Assembly: GCA_964036275.1 (NCBI GenBank)
Contig: OZ038440.1
Span: 4,191,690-4,255,689, forward strand
Length of the DNA: 64,000 nt
Origin: Litoditis marina
Taxonomy: Eukaryota; Nematoda; Chromadorea; Rhabditida; Rhabditidae
Direction of reading: 5' to 3'
Made by a program: the position numbers and the translations under genes. Positions 63,347 through 64,000 of the stretch are shown one piece after another (positions within the stretch are counted from its first letter, which is position 1; each line of letters starts with the position of its first letter). Under the pieces are notes generated by a model. The model was not told the origin of the DNA and made no database searches. It saw only the letters and a program-made list of their open reading frames with translations.

Positions 63347-63522
63347 AGAAGGAGAAAAAGTAATTCAATATGAAGAGAAAACATGAAGAGAATGAGAAAC
63401 AGAGGAAAGAGAGAAATGTGTACCTTGATGTGGTAGGTGTGCTTGTCATCGTAGGGGGCGTTGAAGACGATCTTCGTGCCGGGCTGGGTGTTGATATCTC
63501 CGGGAGGTACAGATTGGGCCAT
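62858..63522 (-). CDS. msp: Major sperm protein (MSP)
   Basis: Two exons, 63424-63522 and 62858-63142; 127 aa, exactly the length of Caenorhabditis MSPs. It starts [20 protein letters not shown] and carries [49 protein letters not shown] and the [18 protein letters not shown] end. MSP is the most abundant protein of nematode sperm; its filaments drive amoeboid movement, and secreted MSP signals oocyte maturation and sheath contraction. The fold is a small immunoglobulin-like beta sandwich. WAIK at about 45-48 and GSGV differ from the YGIK and PCGV that I recall for common worm MSPs. The single 281-bp intron follows HIK and is filled by a CT-rich microsatellite. A TATA box lies 38 bp upstream of the ATG. 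Confidence 0.97.
63180..63400. repeat. GA/CT microsatellite in the MSP intron
   Basis: Interrupted GAGAGA runs covering most of the intron; Leu/Ser-rich frames on the minus strand are artefacts. Confidence 0.9.
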
Positions 63523-63559
63523 TGCTGCTGCGATGTGATTTTACTCCTCTCTCCCAGCT

Positions 63560-63567
63560 CTTTTATA
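63560..63567 (-). promoter_or_regulatory. TATA box of the MSP gene
   Basis: TATAAAAG on the minus strand, 38 bp upstream of the start codon. Confidence 0.65.
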
Positions 63568-64000
63568 CTCACCAACTCTACTTTTTTCTCCTCGCCCGCA
63601 CGTAATCTACCATGAAAGCTGTACTTTTAGCTCGGAAAAGACTCTGAGACGTACTTTTCGTTCAACCCGTTTAAATCTAGACTGGTTTCACGGCTTTCCA
63701 AACTGGAAAACCGACTGGGAAATTCCGCGAAGCACGTAGTCGTTTGCTCGAAAATCGGCTTTTCCCGCACTTTCCACATTTAATTTTATTAAAACTTTGT
63801 TGGGAAAGCTATTGAAGAAGTGGAAAAGAAGAAAAAGATGCGGGGTCTTTATAAAGAGTTTCTTTACCCATCAAGTATTTTTATGAAAGACCAGTTTTTG
63901 AAGATAGAAAAGATCATTTCAACTTGGCCAGAGTCAAATGGTGGAACTGAAACTTGCTATGTAGTTGTCTATTGTGAGTGTGAGAACTGCTGCAAAGTGA
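63568..64000. other. Region upstream of the MSP gene
   Basis: AT-rich with no supported gene; expected to contain the sperm-specific promoter. No further element recognised with confidence. Confidence 0.4.

Overview
The window is nuclear DNA from a nematode close to Caenorhabditis. Evidence: an exact-length major sperm protein gene, a member of the expanded worm oac acyltransferase family, mostly T-rich TTTCAG-type 3' splice sites, many small introns, AT-rich spacers and a dense load of small palindromic elements. Nothing bacterial is present. All exon models were built by eye from splice sites and unbroken reading phase; none is checked against transcripts.

Layout. 1-2.2 kb: a minus-strand Ala/Pro-rich secreted protein gene. 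6.3-6.8 kb: an open exon with three zinc knuckles, Gag-like. 7-14.7 kb: no gene seen, but several palindromes, including one with a hammerhead-ribozyme-like core. 14.8-15.8 kb: an outlying member of the array family described next. 18.9-26.3 kb: a 17-exon acyltransferase-3 gene with a C-terminal SGNH domain, whose introns hold many repeats and two strong hairpins. 27.1-42.6 kb: seven copies of a small Ala/Pro-rich secreted protein gene in strictly alternating orientation (- + - + - + -), so that neighbours are head-to-head or tail-to-tail. 47.1-48.0 kb: a diverged two-exon relative. 49.1-52.8 kb: an atypical Rho-family GTPase. 53.3-58.9 kb, minus: mitochondrial L-threonine 3-dehydrogenase. 62.8-63.5 kb, minus: major sperm protein. 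A degenerate tRNA-Gly(UCC) lies at 62.4 kb.

How parts relate. The ten Ala/Pro-rich genes share a signal peptide, a QYxAWPASSYSPYY-like start in most, a low-complexity APAFAPAP core and a FIGSNKxK tail; they probably make an extracellular or cuticular material (inference). The eight close copies share a promoter module (GGAGGCGTGGC-like box plus TATATAAT) and an 11-nt first exon. In seven of them the apparent stop is inside the second splice donor and the real C-terminus comes from a tiny third exon. Comparing paralogous spacers gives empty and filled sites for two insertions: a hAT-like 589-bp element with 8-bp target duplication, and a 371-bp-period satellite bounded by TA. The GTPase, dehydrogenase and MSP genes are independent housekeeping or sperm genes.
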